A DNA stretch of 64,000 nt from Symmetrospora coprosmae (Eukaryota > Basidiomycota > Cystobasidiomycetes > Symmetrosporaceae), in NCBI GenBank assembly GCA_008802785.1, contig VUYT01000016.1:124001-188000 (forward strand), written 5' to 3'. A program made the position numbers and the translations under genes. This document shows, one piece after another, positions 35,564 to 46,332 of the stretch. Every line of letters begins with the position of its first letter. Position 1 is the first letter of the stretch. Under the pieces are notes generated by a model, which saw only the letters and a program-made list of their open reading frames with translations, searched no databases and was not told the origin of the DNA.

Positions 35564-36831
35564 ATGTCTTCAGCCTCGCCAACAACACGGAACGCTCCAT
35601 CCTCTCAAGCCAACCTCCAACATCTCCCCAAAGAGCTGAAGAGCCGCATCCTCGACTACCTCTCCTTATCCGAATCAGCGAAAGACATCTACACACATCG
35701 TCTCGGCGAGCCAACCGATGCGCAGCGCCATTACCAGCGGCTCGCCTGGACTTGCAGAAGCTGGCGCACACTCGTCCGGCCCAAACTTTGGATGTCACTT
35801 CGGCTTCTCGAGATGGACCAGCATTTCCTTTCACGGCTGAGAGCTTTGTCAGAAGACGATCAAACACTTGCGCGTATCTTTGCTCTGGCGTTTCAATTCC
35901 CAAAGGAGCCCGGCAGCACCGAGTATTCGCCCACAGAACAGTTCAGCACATTGAGGAGGACCTTCTGCTCTCCAATATTATCGCAAAGTGCCCGACGGTG
36001 CGGCTTTTCTCCTGCGTCCCTTACCATACAGGCATCGGACCCGCCATCCCATTGCAGCGTGCCGCGCATGCCCTCGCCCAGCTGCCATCCTTGAAGACGC
36101 TTCGAGTCGAAGAGGGCAGCGATGCAGCACATCTTCTTCTCCTGTCTCAGCTCCTGCGATTCCTTCCCAGAATTACCTCTCTGACATTAGCCGATGTCTC
36201 CGATGATGTGGTCGAAGACGAACTCGAAATCGCGCAAAGGCAACTCCTCATATCGATAGCCGACTGTCCTAGCATCACGGTCCTGGACATCATGAACACA
36301 GTGCTGCCCGTGGAGTTCCCGTATGCGGGCAGAATACGATGGCTTCCGCAAATCCAGAAGCTGAAGGTTCGAAGGCATGGAGACGACGAGGAAAACGGTC
36401 GCGAAGACGTGATACAGTGGCTAGGGAGCGTTCTTCTCGGCTATACAACTAAGTTACAAACGGAAAGGCGATATCTCCGCCAGCTGCAGAAGCTGCTGTC
36501 GCAGAACGCACGGACGAAGTCGATCGCCAAGCTCTTCTGCTGGGCCCGGAGGCCGGGCTTTGAGTTGGAGGACCTCGACAGCCTGTCGACAGTCGATCTA
36601 GCCTCCATCACTTTGTCAGGACGCGGATGCGCGGCCCTTGCAGCCCGTTTCATCGATGCTAAAGCGTGCAGCACGCTGCGTAAGCTCGAGCTTCTGCACA
36701 AAGAGGCAAATGGTTTTGCCGCGGACAAGGCTAGTCTACGAGCGGTGCATAGATGGGCAGCAGGGCGAGAAGGCATACACGTCACTTACAACCATCGGCG
36801 ACTGGAGGACATAGATCTCTGCGGCGATTGA
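35564..36831 (+). CDS. F-box-like protein, paralogue of the 18.3-19.8 kb gene, apparent frameshift
   Basis: From the ATG at 35564 the protein reads NLQHLPKELKSRILDYL and LAWTCRSWRTLVRPKLW, closely matching the minus-strand paralogue. After about residue 120 (FPKEPGSTEYSPTEQ) the conserved reading continues in another frame (IEEDLLLSNIIAKCPTVRLF) up to the shared ending HVTYNHRRLEDIDLCGD. No intron of normal size keeps both conserved parts in phase. A 89-nt intron from GTCAGA (about 35849) to 35936 would restore phase, but only by removing SEDDQTLARIFALAFQF, which aligns with the paralogue. So either an unusual splice, a one-base sequence error, or a true frameshift that has inactivated the gene. 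The degenerate LRR region is intact otherwise. Confidence 0.6.
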
Positions 36832-37139
36832 TGGAGCGGAAAGGAGACAGCTTCTGGGCGTTGAGGAGTAGCAAAAGGCGCGGAGTGGAAGACGCAGTGG
36901 GAGTGGCTGCATTAGACGGCCGGCAAGAAAGCGGTCATCCTACACCATCGAAACTTTGGCCGACTCGTGTGGCAGGAGGTACAGGAAGCAGGCCCTACGT
37001 CCCTCGATGATCGAAATTCGAGGGCCTCGAGCTTAGGAGCGCAGGCGGCTAGGGCGAGAAACGAGAATGGGAGATCCGTTACAAGGGCGCGTTCGAACTA
37101 CTGCATCCTGCAAGTGTCATATCTGCTTAGAGCTTCTGG
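36832..37139. other. Convergent intergenic region
   Basis: About 310 bases between the ends of the F-box-like gene (+) and BOT1 (-). No signal noticed. Confidence 0.3.
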
Positions 37140-38331
37140 CTACTGTTGTACATTACTACTATCCCCACTCGCACTGCTAGACGATGCTGTTGACGGGACG
37201 TCCTTGAACTGCAGTTCCACCTTTCTGTTGGCCTTTAGCGTCTTCTGCACGTTCGCCCTGATGTACTTTATGCTGTCTGGATCGCTCTCTTGCAATTCGA
37301 CAGCGGTATCCGGCTGCTCCCCTTCGCCCTTTGCTTTCCTCCTCTCCCGCCGCTCGAGCTCCTTCTCGACGTCCTCGACATCCTCTACATTCTCCTCGTC
37401 GAGCATGATGTACCTCGTCTTCCGTCCGACGCCATACATCTGCCTCGTCTCCTTTGCGACATCGGCGGGCTCGCGGATGCTGAGCTGCTTGCCGGTCGAC
37501 ACGCCGAGGGCCTGCTCCATCCCGCTCAGGAAGGCAATCTGGAGCTGCGTCCCTTGGGCTGCGAGGTTCTTCTCGAGGGCCTTCAGGCGCACAATGGCGC
37601 GCACGCGGTCAATCGACAGCCCGAACTGCAGAGAGAGCTGGCGGAGGTGGAAAGTCTCGCTCTTTGGTGTGCCCCCGGTCCCGCTCCCGCTGCTGGTGCT
37701 GCCGGCGGCGCTCGCGGTGGCTTTCGCATTCTCGAGCGAGTCGACAAAAGCCCTGTAGATGCGCTCCTTCTGCGCGTTGGAGATGGGCGTGGGCGGTTTG
37801 AAGGTGGGATTGAGCGGGAAAGGCTGCGATGGTTCCGCGTGTGGCAGACTGTCAGTTCTGGAATCGCTGGGTGCCTTTGATGGCAGGTCCAGGTTGAGGA
37901 GGAGGACGCACCGTCCGCCCGAGCCAGTTTGGGCGACCAGATTGTGGCCGCCTGTATTTCCTCCCTTCCTCGCTGTTGAGCCACTCTGCTGTGGGCATGT
38001 ACGATTTGCGATCCGTTGGCACGCTCGGGCTCGCGGGTGTCCCCGTGGATCCGGCGCTGTTGGCGTCGCCTGCCCCTCCGACAACGTCGCTGACGATGGC
38101 ATCCGAGAAGCCCGAGTTGGGCCCGGAGGGAGGGACGTCGCGTTCGCCCGTCGCAGAGCCGCTCTTGCTCGAGCTGTATCGGTGTTGTCGGTGTTGGGCG
38201 GATGGGGGAAATTTGGGGACGCCAGAGGAGCGGCGCAGAACGGCTGCTGATGGCAGTGCGGCCATCGAAGGCAATGGCGATGCTGCAGATACGCAGGTGC
38301 AGACGGTGCGGCCTGCTGTGCGTGTGGCCAT
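37140..38331 (-). CDS. BOT1: Mitochondrial small-subunit ribosomal protein Bot1/mS45
   Basis: Two exons, 38331-37912 and 37823-37140, give 367 residues. The joining intron is 88 nt (GTGCGT donor, ATCGCAG acceptor, AACTGAC branch) and restores the family block EEGRKYRRP, NWLG, PFPLNPTFKPPTPIS. This is the 'eukaryotic mitochondrial regulator' pattern found in S. pombe Bot1 and fungal mS45. The N-terminus is Ser/Arg/Ala-rich and looks like a targeting peptide. Further marks are LRQLSLQFGLSIDRVRAIVR and GVGRKTRYIMLDEE. An upstream acceptor at about 37860 would keep phase too but gives only a 37-nt intron. The 5'UTR holds a GTC run (about 38368-38393). Confidence 0.8.
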
Positions 38332-38535
38332 ATTGCTGTTGCTATGCTGTGGGAAGGAGGAGAGCCGCTCGTCGTCGTCGTCGTCGTCGTCCTCGGCTCT
38401 GGCAGAGGCGGCTCTCTCCGTCCCTGCCCCCTGCCCTCTCCCAACACCTCGGAGCCCGCCCAGGCACTCTGCGATAGCATAGCATAGCATAGCATATTGC
38501 ATAGCCGCGCAGTACCACAGTCTGCTCAGCTCAAC
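38332..38535. promoter_or_regulatory. Divergent promoter, BOT1 / AP-1 gamma, with simple repeats
   Basis: The 204-base spacer carries a GTC trinucleotide run (about nine units) near 38368-38393 and an ATAGC pentanucleotide run (about four units) near 38474-38495. Both are simple repeats in the leader or promoter of these two genes. Confidence 0.5.
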
Positions 38536-41500
38536 ATGGTCGGGTACTACAATCTAAAGTGTGAGTAGGCCATGGTCATGGCCCTGTCCGGGCTACTGCT
38601 GTGTGGACGCGAGTGACGGAGGGACGCGCTCATCCACCTGCACCTCCACCTGCAGCCCTGATCAAGGCAATCGTGAGCAAGAGGCAGCAACAGCTGCTGC
38701 GACCATCTATGCATAGCATCCATGCTGACACATGGCTGCCTGCCTCCCTCCCTCCCGACACATGGCTGCCTGCCTCCCTCCCTCCATCGGATGGACGGAC
38801 GCCCACGCCCACAGCGCGCCTGCAAGACGCTCGCCGACGAGCGGGCCGTCATTGTCAAAGAGAGCGCAGCCGTGCGCACGTCCTTCAAGGAGGAGGACAG
38901 CTTTGCCCGCCATCACAATGTCGCAAAGCTCCTCTACATCCACATGCTCGGCTACCCGGCCCACTTTGGGCAGATCGAGTGCCTCAAGCTCGTCGCGAGC
39001 CCCAGGTTCGCAGACAAGCGTCTCGGCTACCTCGGCATCATGCTCCTCCTCGACGAGAACACGGAGGTACTCACCCTCGTCACGAACAGCTTGAAAAAGT
39101 GCGTGCTCATTTGTCTTGCTCCTGCTTGGGTCCCGGCCCCTGGCCAGACGTGCGGGAGGCGAGAGGCGCCCGCGAAGCGCGACTGCCGCCTGCAAGGGGA
39201 TTAGGCAAGGCCTGCCTCAAGCTGACCCGTCCACGCTCCTTTCCTCAACCGCAGCGACATGAACCACGCCAACATGTACGTCGTCGGTCTGGCACTGGCA
39301 ACCTTCGCCAACATAGCCTCGGAGGAAATGTCGCGTGATCTCGCAAACGAGGTAGAGAAGCTCGTTGGGAGCAGCAACACGTACATCCGCAAGAAGGTGG
39401 GCCGACCTTCTCGATTGTACACTGTCGCAGGGTCTGCAATGAGTGCCGGCCAGACTGACTGTCTCATTACTGTAACGCATTTCGCAGGCCGCCCTGTGCG
39501 CGATGCGCATCATCCGCAAGGTCCCAGACCTTCTCGACCACTTTGTATCGAGATCAACTTCCCTCCTCTCGGACAGGAACCACGGCGTGCTGCTGTGCGG
39601 CGTCACGCTCGTCACTGACATGTGCGCCATGGACGAGGACACGCTGAACGGCTTCCGGAAGGTGAGAACCCGCGCGACACGCGCCCAAAATCAGTAATGC
39701 TGTTACCGCAGCCGGCAGCTAACGCAAACTCGTCAACGCATATCCCCTTCATTGTCGACCTAGGCCGTCCCACTCCTCGTCCGGCACCTCAAAGCGCTCT
39801 CCTCTACAGGGCAGTCACCAGAGCACGATGTATCCGGCATCACCGACCCGTTCCTGCAGGTCAAAATCCTGCGACTGCTCCGGCTTCTCGGCAAGGGCGA
39901 CGTCGAGGCGTCCACAGCGATGAACGACATCCTAGCGCAGGTCGCAACCAACACTGACTCCAGCAAGAACGTCGGCAACTCGATCCTCTACGAGACGGTC
40001 CTCACCATTCTCGACATTGAAGCCGAACAGAGCCTACGCGTCATGGCTATCAACATCCTGGGCAAGTTCCTCAGCAACCGCGACAACAACATCCGGTAGG
40101 CTCTCGCTCGCAAGCTGTGCGAAAGGCAGTATGCGATAATGTCATGCTGAATTCCAAATGACGCGCTCGTCATAGATACGTCGCTCTCAACACCCTCAAC
40201 AAGGTCGTCGCCATGGACACGAACGCCGTCCAGCGCCATCGAACCATCATCCTCGACTGCCTCCGCGACGGCGACATCTCGATCCGGCGTCGCGCGCTCG
40301 AGCTGTCGTACGCCCTCGTCAACGAGACCAACGTGCGAGTGCTCACGAGGGAGCTCCTCGCCTTCCTCGAGGTCGCAGACAACGAGTTCAAGCTCGGGTT
40401 GACAACCCAGATCTGCCTCGCCGCGGAGCGCTTTGCGCCAAACAAGCGGTGGCATATTGACACCGTCCTCCGGGTCCTGAAGCTGGTGCGCTTGGTTGGC
40501 AAGCGCGACCTATCCCGCTTGCATTACTGACTTTTCTTCCTTTGCGTCTGCGTCGTCTGCCAGGCGGGGAACTATGTTCGAGAAGACGTCTTCTCTAACT
40601 TCATCCGACTCGTTGCACACACGCCCGAACTACAGTCGTACACGGTCCACAAGCTCTACCTCTCTCTGCGGTCAGATGTCTCACAGGAGAGCCTGACGCT
40701 GGCAGGAACATGGATCATTGGCGAATACGGCGACATTCTCCTCACGACTTTGCCTGCTGGCATGTCGCTCAATGGCGGCGCGAACGGCGACGCGGACGGA
40801 AGCGGAGATGCGAACGGCGGCGAGACAACATCGATGCGCGAAGTGCAGGCGTCGGAGCTCCTCGACCTGTTTGAGATCATCCTCTCGTCCCCTTACTCGA
40901 ACCCGACCATCAGGCAGTACGTCCTCGTGGCCAGCACAAAGCTCTCGGCACGCCTCGATGAGGTGGGGACCATCGCGCAGACACCCGAGAGCAAGGAACG
41001 CATCAACCGGCTCGTGAATCAGTACCAGCACACGGTCGAACTAGACACGCAGGCGCGCAGCGTCGAGTTTGCCGTGCTCCTCAACAGCCTCGAGCAGAAC
41101 GTGCGGATTGGCGTGCTAGAGCGCATGCCGCCGCCAGAGCTGAAGGCAACCGTGATGGGCACTGGTGCGTTCTCAGTGGCTGGCTCACAATGCATACACC
41201 TCCAGGCTAATCCTGGGCTTTCGCACTCCTGGACAGTCTCCGAGAAGCGAGCCGTCGGCAGCACAAGAGCCGACAAGGATTCGCTGCTGGATTTGGCCGG
41301 CGACGGTGACCCTGGTGTTGCCTCACCGACATCGGGTCGGCAAAATCTGCAGACAACGCAGGACTTGCTAGCAGACATTTTCGGCATGAGCTCGTCCGAC
41401 GCAGCACCTCCCGCTGGAGGGTCCGCCGCAACAGCGCCGCGCAGCCAGGTCGATGACATTATGAGCTTGTTCGGTGGCGGAGGCAGCATGCCAGCTGCTG

Positions 41501-41949
41501 CTGCGTCCGGTGGCGGCAGCAATGCAATGCCTGCCGACTTGTTCTCCTCTCCTGCCGCTGCTGCAGCGCCAGCAACGCGTGCGCCGAGCCAGCCAGCCGC
41601 TCTGTCCGCCTTCACCTCCCCTATCTCTGGTCTCGCCATCTCTTTCATTCCCGCCAAGGACGCGTCAAAGCCCAACGTCGTCAATATCACGACCAAGTTC
41701 TCTGCAGCCGGCGCAGCGTCCCCGCTTTCCGGCATCAACTTCCAGGCGGCCGTGCCAAAGACCATGAAGCTGCAGATGATGGCCATCACGAGCGCGGACC
41801 TCGCACCAGGCCAGGAGGCGACGCAGCTCATGCGGGTCATGGTTCCGCCTGGCGCGCAGATCCGCCTGAGACTCCGTCTGTCGTATACGTTCGCCGGGGA
41901 GCAGCGGCAGGAACAGACGGACTTTGCATTCCCGCAAGGTTCGTTCTAG
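38536..41949 (+). CDS. APL4: AP-1 adaptor complex gamma-adaptin
   Basis: Large subunit of the clathrin adaptor AP-1, acting in Golgi-endosome traffic. Eight exons: 38536-38560, 38656-38672, 38815-39098, 39255-39396, 39488-39661, 39764-40095, 40176-40485 and 40564-41949, giving 889 residues. Exon 2 is 17 nt. The trunk is plain: [90 protein letters not shown] and [13 protein letters not shown] Gly/Ala/Ser hinge with [11 protein letters not shown] and DLFSSP precedes the gamma ear ([10 protein letters not shown] to FAFPQGSF). The second intron contains a perfect tandem repeat of about 30 bases (38731-38784). Confidence 0.95.
38731..38784. repeat. Tandem direct repeat in APL4 intron 2
   Basis: A unit of about 29-30 bases beginning GACACATGGCTGCCTGCC and ending in a CCCTCCCTCC tract occurs twice head to tail. 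It sits upstream of the acceptor of exon 3, so it lengthens the pyrimidine-rich part of the intron. It looks like a simple local duplication. Confidence 0.8.
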
Positions 41950-42065
41950 AAGCGGTACACGCCGCTCGTCGCGCTGTAGAAGTGGTCGATATTTTGATGT
42001 ACTGTACAAGTTAGCAGGGTGGCGTGCTTGCTATGATCGATACCAGGCTTACTAGTGGCTCCAGT

Positions 42066-43133
42066 CTAGGCAAGCCGCCGCCGTTTCGATCTTCGTAGAC
42101 CTTCCGTTTCCGGTTCGCGATGCGGGATTGCTGGGGGCGGCTGTGCATCCTCCTGCTTGCCTGTATCGTCGCTACAGGCGATCCGCCAGCTCGTGCAGGC
42201 CACATCTCCTCGGTCGTCGTCCCACGCGAGATCCGCCCTTGTTGACGATTTGCGCTTTGCATTGACGGTCGGCGGACCTGAGGCTAGAGAAGCTAACAGC
42301 CAGTCCCTTGCCATTCCTGCTGCCCTCCGGCCGACTCTGTCTGCCAGATCCTTCTTTGTCACTCCGCGTGCCGAGATGCCTGTGGCTGCCTGAAGTCCGT
42401 GGTCCAAGCCTTCTAGTACAAGCAGGTCCCGCTGATGAGCGCCAAAAGCCGTATCGCGCAGGAGACCTTCGAGTGCTAGTATGGGGCACATGTCGTCTCG
42501 CGACCCGCTCAAGAACAGGACCACCGCTTCTTCCGGCAGATCAAGGAGGACCTGTCTGCGGATGTCCTCGTTCTTGCCGAGAAGCGGGTACGAGGAGAGG
42601 AGGAGGTAACTCGACAGCTTGGCGTTGGTCTTGTGAGCCTGGGCGAAGGCCATGGCTGCTGCACGGCAGCCCATGCTGCGGCCCGCGAGCGCGATGCTCC
42701 CGTCTTGTAGCCGGTTGCTGACGGACACGTAGTCGATGACGGCCGTGAATGACTTGACACGCGATGCGAGGTGGCTTACGCCGTCGAAAGCGAGAACGAG
42801 GAGTGTGGGTGGGTGAGAAGCGGTCGTCTCTACACCGGAGGATGATCCATCTGAAGACGCTACAAGACCAGCGCAGAACTGCGCGGAAGCCGGGCTCAGG
42901 GATGTCCCGCCAGCGCCGTGCGTCGCGATGACTAGGCGTAAAGGGTGCTCCGGATTGAACGTGTCAAAGGCTTCGGGTCGCCACAGATGCAGCACGATGG
43001 GCTTCTTCACTCCAGATTCAGTGGCGTCAAGATGGAAGGTATACGGAGTGGACGCATCCGCGTCTTCGGTCGTTGAAGCATCCCCGCGCAGAGTCGCAAG
43101 CACACTGTCAAAGGGCGGCGTGGGCGATAGCAT
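42066..43133 (-). CDS. Alpha/beta hydrolase, Tex30/KANL3-like
   Basis: A single exon. From the ATG at 43133 it has 355 residues; in-frame ATGs at 43196 and 43253 could extend it. Features: a beta strand and oxyanion loop (LRLVIATHGAGG), a nucleophile elbow IALAGRSMGCRAAAMA, an acid loop FLSGSRDDMCP and a histidine in LEGLDHGLQ. This triad order is that of the KANL3/Tex30 branch of alpha/beta hydrolases. The C-terminal 80 residues are polar and end in a basic stretch (LRRSKRRRLA), which could be a nuclear signal. Substrate unknown. Confidence 0.75.
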   Translation of the reverse strand: MLSPTPPFDSVLATLRGDASTTEDADASTPYTFHLDATESGVKKPIVLHLWRPEAFDTFNPEHPLRLVIATHGAGGTSLSPASAQFCAGLVASSDGSSSGVETTASHPPTLLVLAFDGVSHLASRVKSFTAVIDYVSVSNRLQDGSIALAGRSMGCRAAAMAFAQAHKTNAKLSSYLLLSSYPLLGKNEDIRRQVLLDLPEEAVVLFLSGSRDDMCPILALEGLLRDTAFGAHQRDLLVLEGLDHGLQAATGISARGVTKKDLADRVGRRAAGMARDWLLASLASGPPTVNAKRKSSTRADLAWDDDRGDVACTSWRIACSDDTGKQEDAQPPPAIPHREPETEGLRRSKRRRLA

Positions 43134-43315
43134 TAAAGAGGCGTGGAAGAATAAAGGCCTTCCAAATCGGTTCGGAGCAGAGCAGAGCAAGGACGTCATG
43201 AACGGAGAGACCACATAAACGGGACTGCTACATATGATCACAACGATACTCATTCGATGATAAGGGAGAGCACAGCCTCCGGCACCATGCTTTTGCGTGC
43301 TATTCTAATTCTCAT

Positions 43316-45549
43316 CTAAAATGCGGGTACCGCCGCATCCGCTGCTTTATCTGCGAAACAAACAGGCGAAAGGAGTAAAGTGTGAGCGCAGCAGCTGGCT
43401 TGTTCGGCATAGAGATCCTTAGCGGACGGGCAGACTACTTACGCGCGCGAGGCCTAGCCTTGGCCATTCCGGCCATCCACGGCTTGTTTTTTGACTCCTT
43501 CACGTCATCGAAATCCCTCTGAGGATCATATGCGAGTTCTCCTGATTTTGCAACCTTGATCTCTTGCTGGATGTTGCCGCCCGCCAGGTCAGGCAGCGGC
43601 AAGTCCAAGTCAGGCTGATACTCTGCTTGGTGCTGGACCGCCAGCTTCTTGTTGGTTTCAAGCTTCGCCAGGCGGACGTGCTCTTCGAATGGATCCAGAA
43701 CATCGGCTTGCAAGTCGTTCGCATGCAGGACCGCTTCAGCCTTCGCCCTCGCTTGACCCCGGCCAAGCGAGAGGCCGTGGTGCTCGTGTACCGTCCCTTC
43801 CACAGGCTGGACTCCGGGCTTTTTGGCAACCGGCTTTACTCCTTGCGCTTCGGCTCTGACTCCGCCGGGCTTCTGCTTTCTGCTCTGTGCCTTGCTCAGG
43901 CTCGCTTCGACTCGTGCTCGAAGGTCTGAAAGCTCCCTTTCCTTCGCGTCGAGAAGGTCGCGCAAGCTGAGCAGAACGTCGTGGTCGCCTTCTTCGCTAT
44001 CCTCCTCCTGGCCATTGGCGGCTGCCAGGGTAGGGGGATCGATGATGTCTGCTGCATCTGACTCTGATTGCCCCTTCTCGCGGGATATCTGCGGCAGTTG
44101 TTCGGCTTCGCTCTTGGCGGCGGTCTCGGCGGCTTTAGCGAGCCTGTCTTTGCGTGCGCCTGCTCTGCCTTCTTGGTGTTCGGCTAGCAGCGGTAAGGCT
44201 TTCTGCTGCGCAGGACCAACGCGCACATCGACGACAAGGTCTGGTCTGGCCTTCAATGCGCCTCCCTGCCCTAACTCCGCCGCTGCCGCTTCGAGTTTGG
44301 CTTGCGCTTCGTGAGCAGCATCCCCCATGGCCGCCTGACCGCGCAAATATTGAGCCACTATCTCGGCTTGATCCAGGTGTTCGTGAGCCGGTGCAGGGTC
44401 ATGAGCTTGCTGAGGTGCCGCGACATCTGCTTTCAGCCTCATGTGCCGAATTTCGCTCTCGCCGCCCGTCTCTGGTCCAGAAGCCCCTTTCTCTCGCGAG
44501 CTATCAAGCTGGTCCATCAGAGGTGCGTCGGCGGGCGGCGCGTTTGCCTTACCTCGCGCAAGGCGAGGACCCGGGAGTAGCGCCTTCTGCTTCGCGGTCA
44601 ATCTGTCTGCGAATGGGACATCTCCCTTCTTCGCATTTCGATCCTGCCTCCCCTTGGGCCCGTCCTGGTCCTTCTGTGCCGCCAGCTTCCTCTCCTTGTG
44701 CGCCTCGGCCACCTTGGACGAGATCTGGGACTCTTCTGCTTCAGCAACAAAGTCGAGCAGCTGCCAGATGGATTCGAGCACGTCCTTCCTGATGGTGGCG
44801 GCTGTGTCCTCTGAGTCCATGGCCGCCTGCAGGACCTGGATCCAGACCTTGCTGTCTGCCACCTCCGACTCGGAATCGATAGTATTCGAGCTTGACTCGG
44901 CTTCTGCCGCAGCTGCCTTGGGCTGCCGTCTGAGATCGTCCCATCCCATAGCCTCAATTTCCTCGTCGGTATATGCGATACCAGGAAGTCTGAATGGTGC
45001 AGGCTTGTTCGGTCGATCGGCCAGAGCCTTAGGAGCGACTGGAGGCAGCTGCAAGCGGAAGCGCTCGGCGTTCGTCATCTTCTTTTTCTGATTTGGGACC
45101 TGCTTCTTCTCTGCCTCGCTAGAGTGCGGCTTGACCTGCCTGGCCGCTTTTGCCAAGGCCCATTTGAGCGTCCTGAGCCAAGTGAGTAGAGCATCGTCTT
45201 CTGTTGAGAGCGGTAAAGTGCGTAGCCGCGAAGCGATGAATTGAATGAGCCACCTGGGAGGATTTGGGAGGTGGCTGGGGTTGAAGACGGCCATGTCGCC
45301 ATCCGCTGTGCTCGTGCCGGCCGCGTAGGGTTTGAAAACCGCAGCCGCGCCTTCAGCACCAGCCTGTACATCGGCAGCGCTATCGCCTCCGCGGGCTGCA
45401 AGCTGGTTCGGCTTGACCGCCCGTATGGGCTGTATGCCAGCTGCCAGGAGCCTGGCTTCTTCGACGAGCCGCTCGTGTCGCGTCAATCCGGGTTTAATGA
45501 CGGCCTCCTGAGCTGCGTAATTATTCTTCTGCGGCCGCAGCGCAGCCAT
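43316..45549 (-). CDS. Unknown Ala/Lys/Gln-rich, coiled-coil protein
   Basis: Exon 45549-43443, then a good donor (GTAAGT) and acceptor (TTTCGCAG) to a short exon 43350-43316, for 713 residues; without that splice it stops at 43435. I recognise no family. The first 200 residues look most ordered: AQEAVIKPGLTRHERLVEEA, then PRWLIQFIASRL, LLTWLRTLKWALAKAARQ and IAYTDEEIEAMGWDDLRR. The rest is rich in Ala, Gln, Glu and Lys, with likely coiled coil (LLDAKERELSDLRARVEASL) and a basic end. There is no signal peptide if it starts at 45549. The same frame is open upstream into the 3' part of the next gene, so a joint product cannot be excluded. Confidence 0.6.
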
Positions 45550-45785
45550 GGGCTGCGATTTTGCGTGCTGACGGTCGATTGCACGCTTGTACGACAGGAC
45601 AGCTGGGCGTGGCGGATCGCGTCGGAGATGCGTGAGCGGTGCGGTGATGGTGATGGAGCACGTAAGGTAGTCGTGACCTCCAGGAGCAGAGTCCAATCCG
45701 CCTTGCTTCCATCTGTGGGGAATGACCTCGGAAAGCAAGTCAGTTCCTGCACGCGTGCCTGCTGAGGAAGCCCGGGCAGGCATGC

Positions 45786-46332
45786 TCACCTGCAACCGGT
45801 GCATTGCCCTCTCGCGGTGCATTGATGCATGAATGTGTCTGGGACGAGAGTGCAGTCGAGTCCTATGCCGTCGACGGCACAACCGCCGCACGTCTTTGCA
45901 TCGCTGAAGCTGACGCACTGCAGCACCAGAGCAGACAGACATCAGTCGGCTGGACGGGTATCGCGCCGCGACAGCGTGACGTACATGCAGCTCATTACTG
46001 CCTTTGGAAACTGGACAGAGCTCCTCTCCTGCGGGACACGTTGTCGGCGAGGCGTTCTGGACACCATCGTTGCTGGCGATGTTGCTCTTCTTGCCGACGC
46101 GTGTTCCCAGGCGGAGATTCCTCAGATGCACCTTTTCCGCAGCGAGCTCGGCTGCGAGTGAGTCTCCTGCTCCATTCCCAGCTTGAAGCTGCCTAGCTTC
46201 GACAAGGAGCGTGACAGAGGCTGGGAGCAGTAGGAGGAATAGCGGAAGGACCGCTTTCAGGCCGCCTCCTGATGAGAGCGGCGAGCGGAGGGCGGAGGTG
46301 GAAGAAACTGAGGGACCACGGCGACGAGCCAT
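45786..46332 (-). CDS. Secreted cysteine-motif protein (PriA/CPL-like)
   Basis: Exons are 46332-45985 and 45917-45786 (donor GTACGT, acceptor GCTGCAG), giving 159 residues. A basic start and a strong hydrophobic core (LKAVLPLFLLLLPASVTLLV) look like a signal peptide. The C-terminal motif has spaced cysteines: CPAGEELCPVS, then CVSFSDAKTCGGCAVDGIG, LDCTLVP and CTARGQCTGC. This is the CPL/PriA-type pattern of basidiomycete secreted proteins. The TGA follows at once after CTGCR. The stop codon overlaps a possible donor (GTGAGC); if that is spliced to the AG at about 45711 the frame runs on into the next gene. Function unknown. Confidence 0.65.

Noticed and set aside
37071-37110. GTTCGAACT resembling a tRNA T-loop
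   Set aside because: No pairing T-stem, anticodon arm or acceptor stem around it; no tRNA found in the window.
41170-41210. GT...AG pair that could be an intron in the last APL4 exon
   Set aside because: The interval is 41 bases, not a multiple of three, and removing it would bring a stop; the continuous frame reads well.
41019-41840. 273-codon minus-strand frame
   Set aside because: Antisense to the hinge and ear of AP-1 gamma; no family features of its own.
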